Positions 5,446 through 5,872 of a stretch of DNA of 5,872 nucleotides are shown here, piece after piece. Position 1 is the first letter of the stretch. Every line of letters begins with the position of its first letter. A model generated the notes under the pieces. It did no database searches. It was given only the letters and a program-made list of their open reading frames with translations, and was not told the DNA's origin. Source of the stretch: Acidimicrobiia bacterium (GTDB lineage: Bacteria; Actinomycetota; Acidimicrobiia; UBA5794; JAOTWH01); NCBI GenBank assembly GCA_029863035.1, contig JAOTWH010000143.1:1-5872 (forward strand), read 5' to 3'. A program made the translations under genes and the position numbers.

Positions 5446-5872
5446 TTAGCCCTGCCGCATTCGCTCGATAGCTGCGCTAACCGTTTCCTCCCAAACCGTC
5501 ATCATCGACCGGGTGGCCGCAACTCGCTCGCCGGGGAAGTCGGCCGGGTCGATGGCGTCTCCGACCTCGATCTTGACGGGCCAGCGCGTGATCCGCTTGG
5601 CGCCTCGCCCCATCGACTCCTGGGTTCCCCAGATCGTCACCGGGACCAGAGGGACACCCGTTCTTTGTGCCAACCAGGCGGCACCGCGCTGCGGCGGCAG
5701 CTCGCCCCACGTCCAAACCCTGCGGCCCTCGGGGAACAATCCGATGACACCTCCAGCCTCCAAGTGGTTGATCGCAGTGCGCATGGCATGCAGAGGGATC
5801 TTGGTCCGGGTCATCGGTATCGCGCCGAAGTGGGTGATGAATTTATCGAAGCTGGGCCAGGTGCCGTAGAGC
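5446..5872 (-). CDS. 1-acyl-sn-glycerol-3-phosphate acyltransferase (PlsC-type), 5' end cut off
   Basis: The frame stays open through the window edge, giving 141 C-terminal residues; the Met codon at 5814 is internal, since the family match continues upstream of it (FGAIPMTR, residues 15-22 of the visible part, corresponding to block II). Block III FPEGRR (46-51; the family norm is FPEGTR) and block IV VPLVPVTIWG (73-82) are present. Block I, the catalytic NHxxxxD, lies beyond the window and is not seen. Enzymes of this family transfer a fatty acyl group to lysophosphatidic acid or related lysolipids at the inner face of the membrane, making phosphatidic acid. Some members acylate other lipids. 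The C-terminus is short and ends about 60 residues after block IV. It is the first visible gene of the minus-strand lipid cluster and ends 11 bases before the dehydrogenase. Confidence 0.88.
   Translation of the reverse strand, partial: LYGTWPSFDKFITHFGAIPMTRTKIPLHAMRTAINHLEAGGVIGLFPEGRRVWTWGELPPQRGAAWLAQRTGVPLVPVTIWGTQESMGRGAKRITRWPVKIEVGDAIDPADFPGERVAATRSMMTVWEETVSAAIERMRQG

Overview
This window looks like ordinary chromosomal DNA from a high-GC Gram-positive bacterium (Actinomycetota). The lineage is judged from family resemblance only: a stand-alone TOPRIM protein of a type common in actinobacteria, an acyl-CoA dehydrogenase with an IEGGTSEI...LPGEPR tail, strong Shine-Dalgarno (SD) sites and GC-rich codon use. 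A deep-branching class such as Acidimicrobiia is possible but cannot be fixed from 5.9 kb. There is no sign of phage, IS elements, CRISPR, tRNA or rRNA, and no frameshift is evident in the called genes.

Left part, plus strand (1-1888): the 3' end of a DUF393/DCC-family gene overlaps a GTG-started TOPRIM protein by 35 bases. After an 89-base gap comes a universal stress protein, then an 76-base spacer holding a 12-bp inverted repeat and a cluster of CTAG tetramers, then a small membrane-anchored exported protein of unknown function. That gene meets the next operon tail-to-tail with an 8-base overlap.

Middle, minus strand (1881-3345): a two-gene ABC transporter operon, ATPase then permease, of the FetA/FetB (YbbL/YbbM, UPF0014) type, probably a metal exporter. 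Its start lacks a clear SD site and may be leaderless. Transcribed divergently is a small 2TM-domain membrane protein (3464-3730) whose SD-plus-ATG unit is duplicated in tandem.

Right part, minus strand (3784-5872): a probable lipid operon. It consists of a PlsC-type 1-acylglycerol-3-phosphate acyltransferase (cut off by the window end), an acyl-CoA dehydrogenase 11 bases after it, and an NTF2-like/lumazine-binding-like small protein 70 bases further on.

No gene-free stretch exceeds about 120 bases. I do not see a convincing new multi-gene system. The best leads are small-scale: the inverted repeat with the CTAG cluster at 1296-1346, the duplicated start site at 3454-3477, and the repeat-bearing promoter region of the fetAB-like operon.
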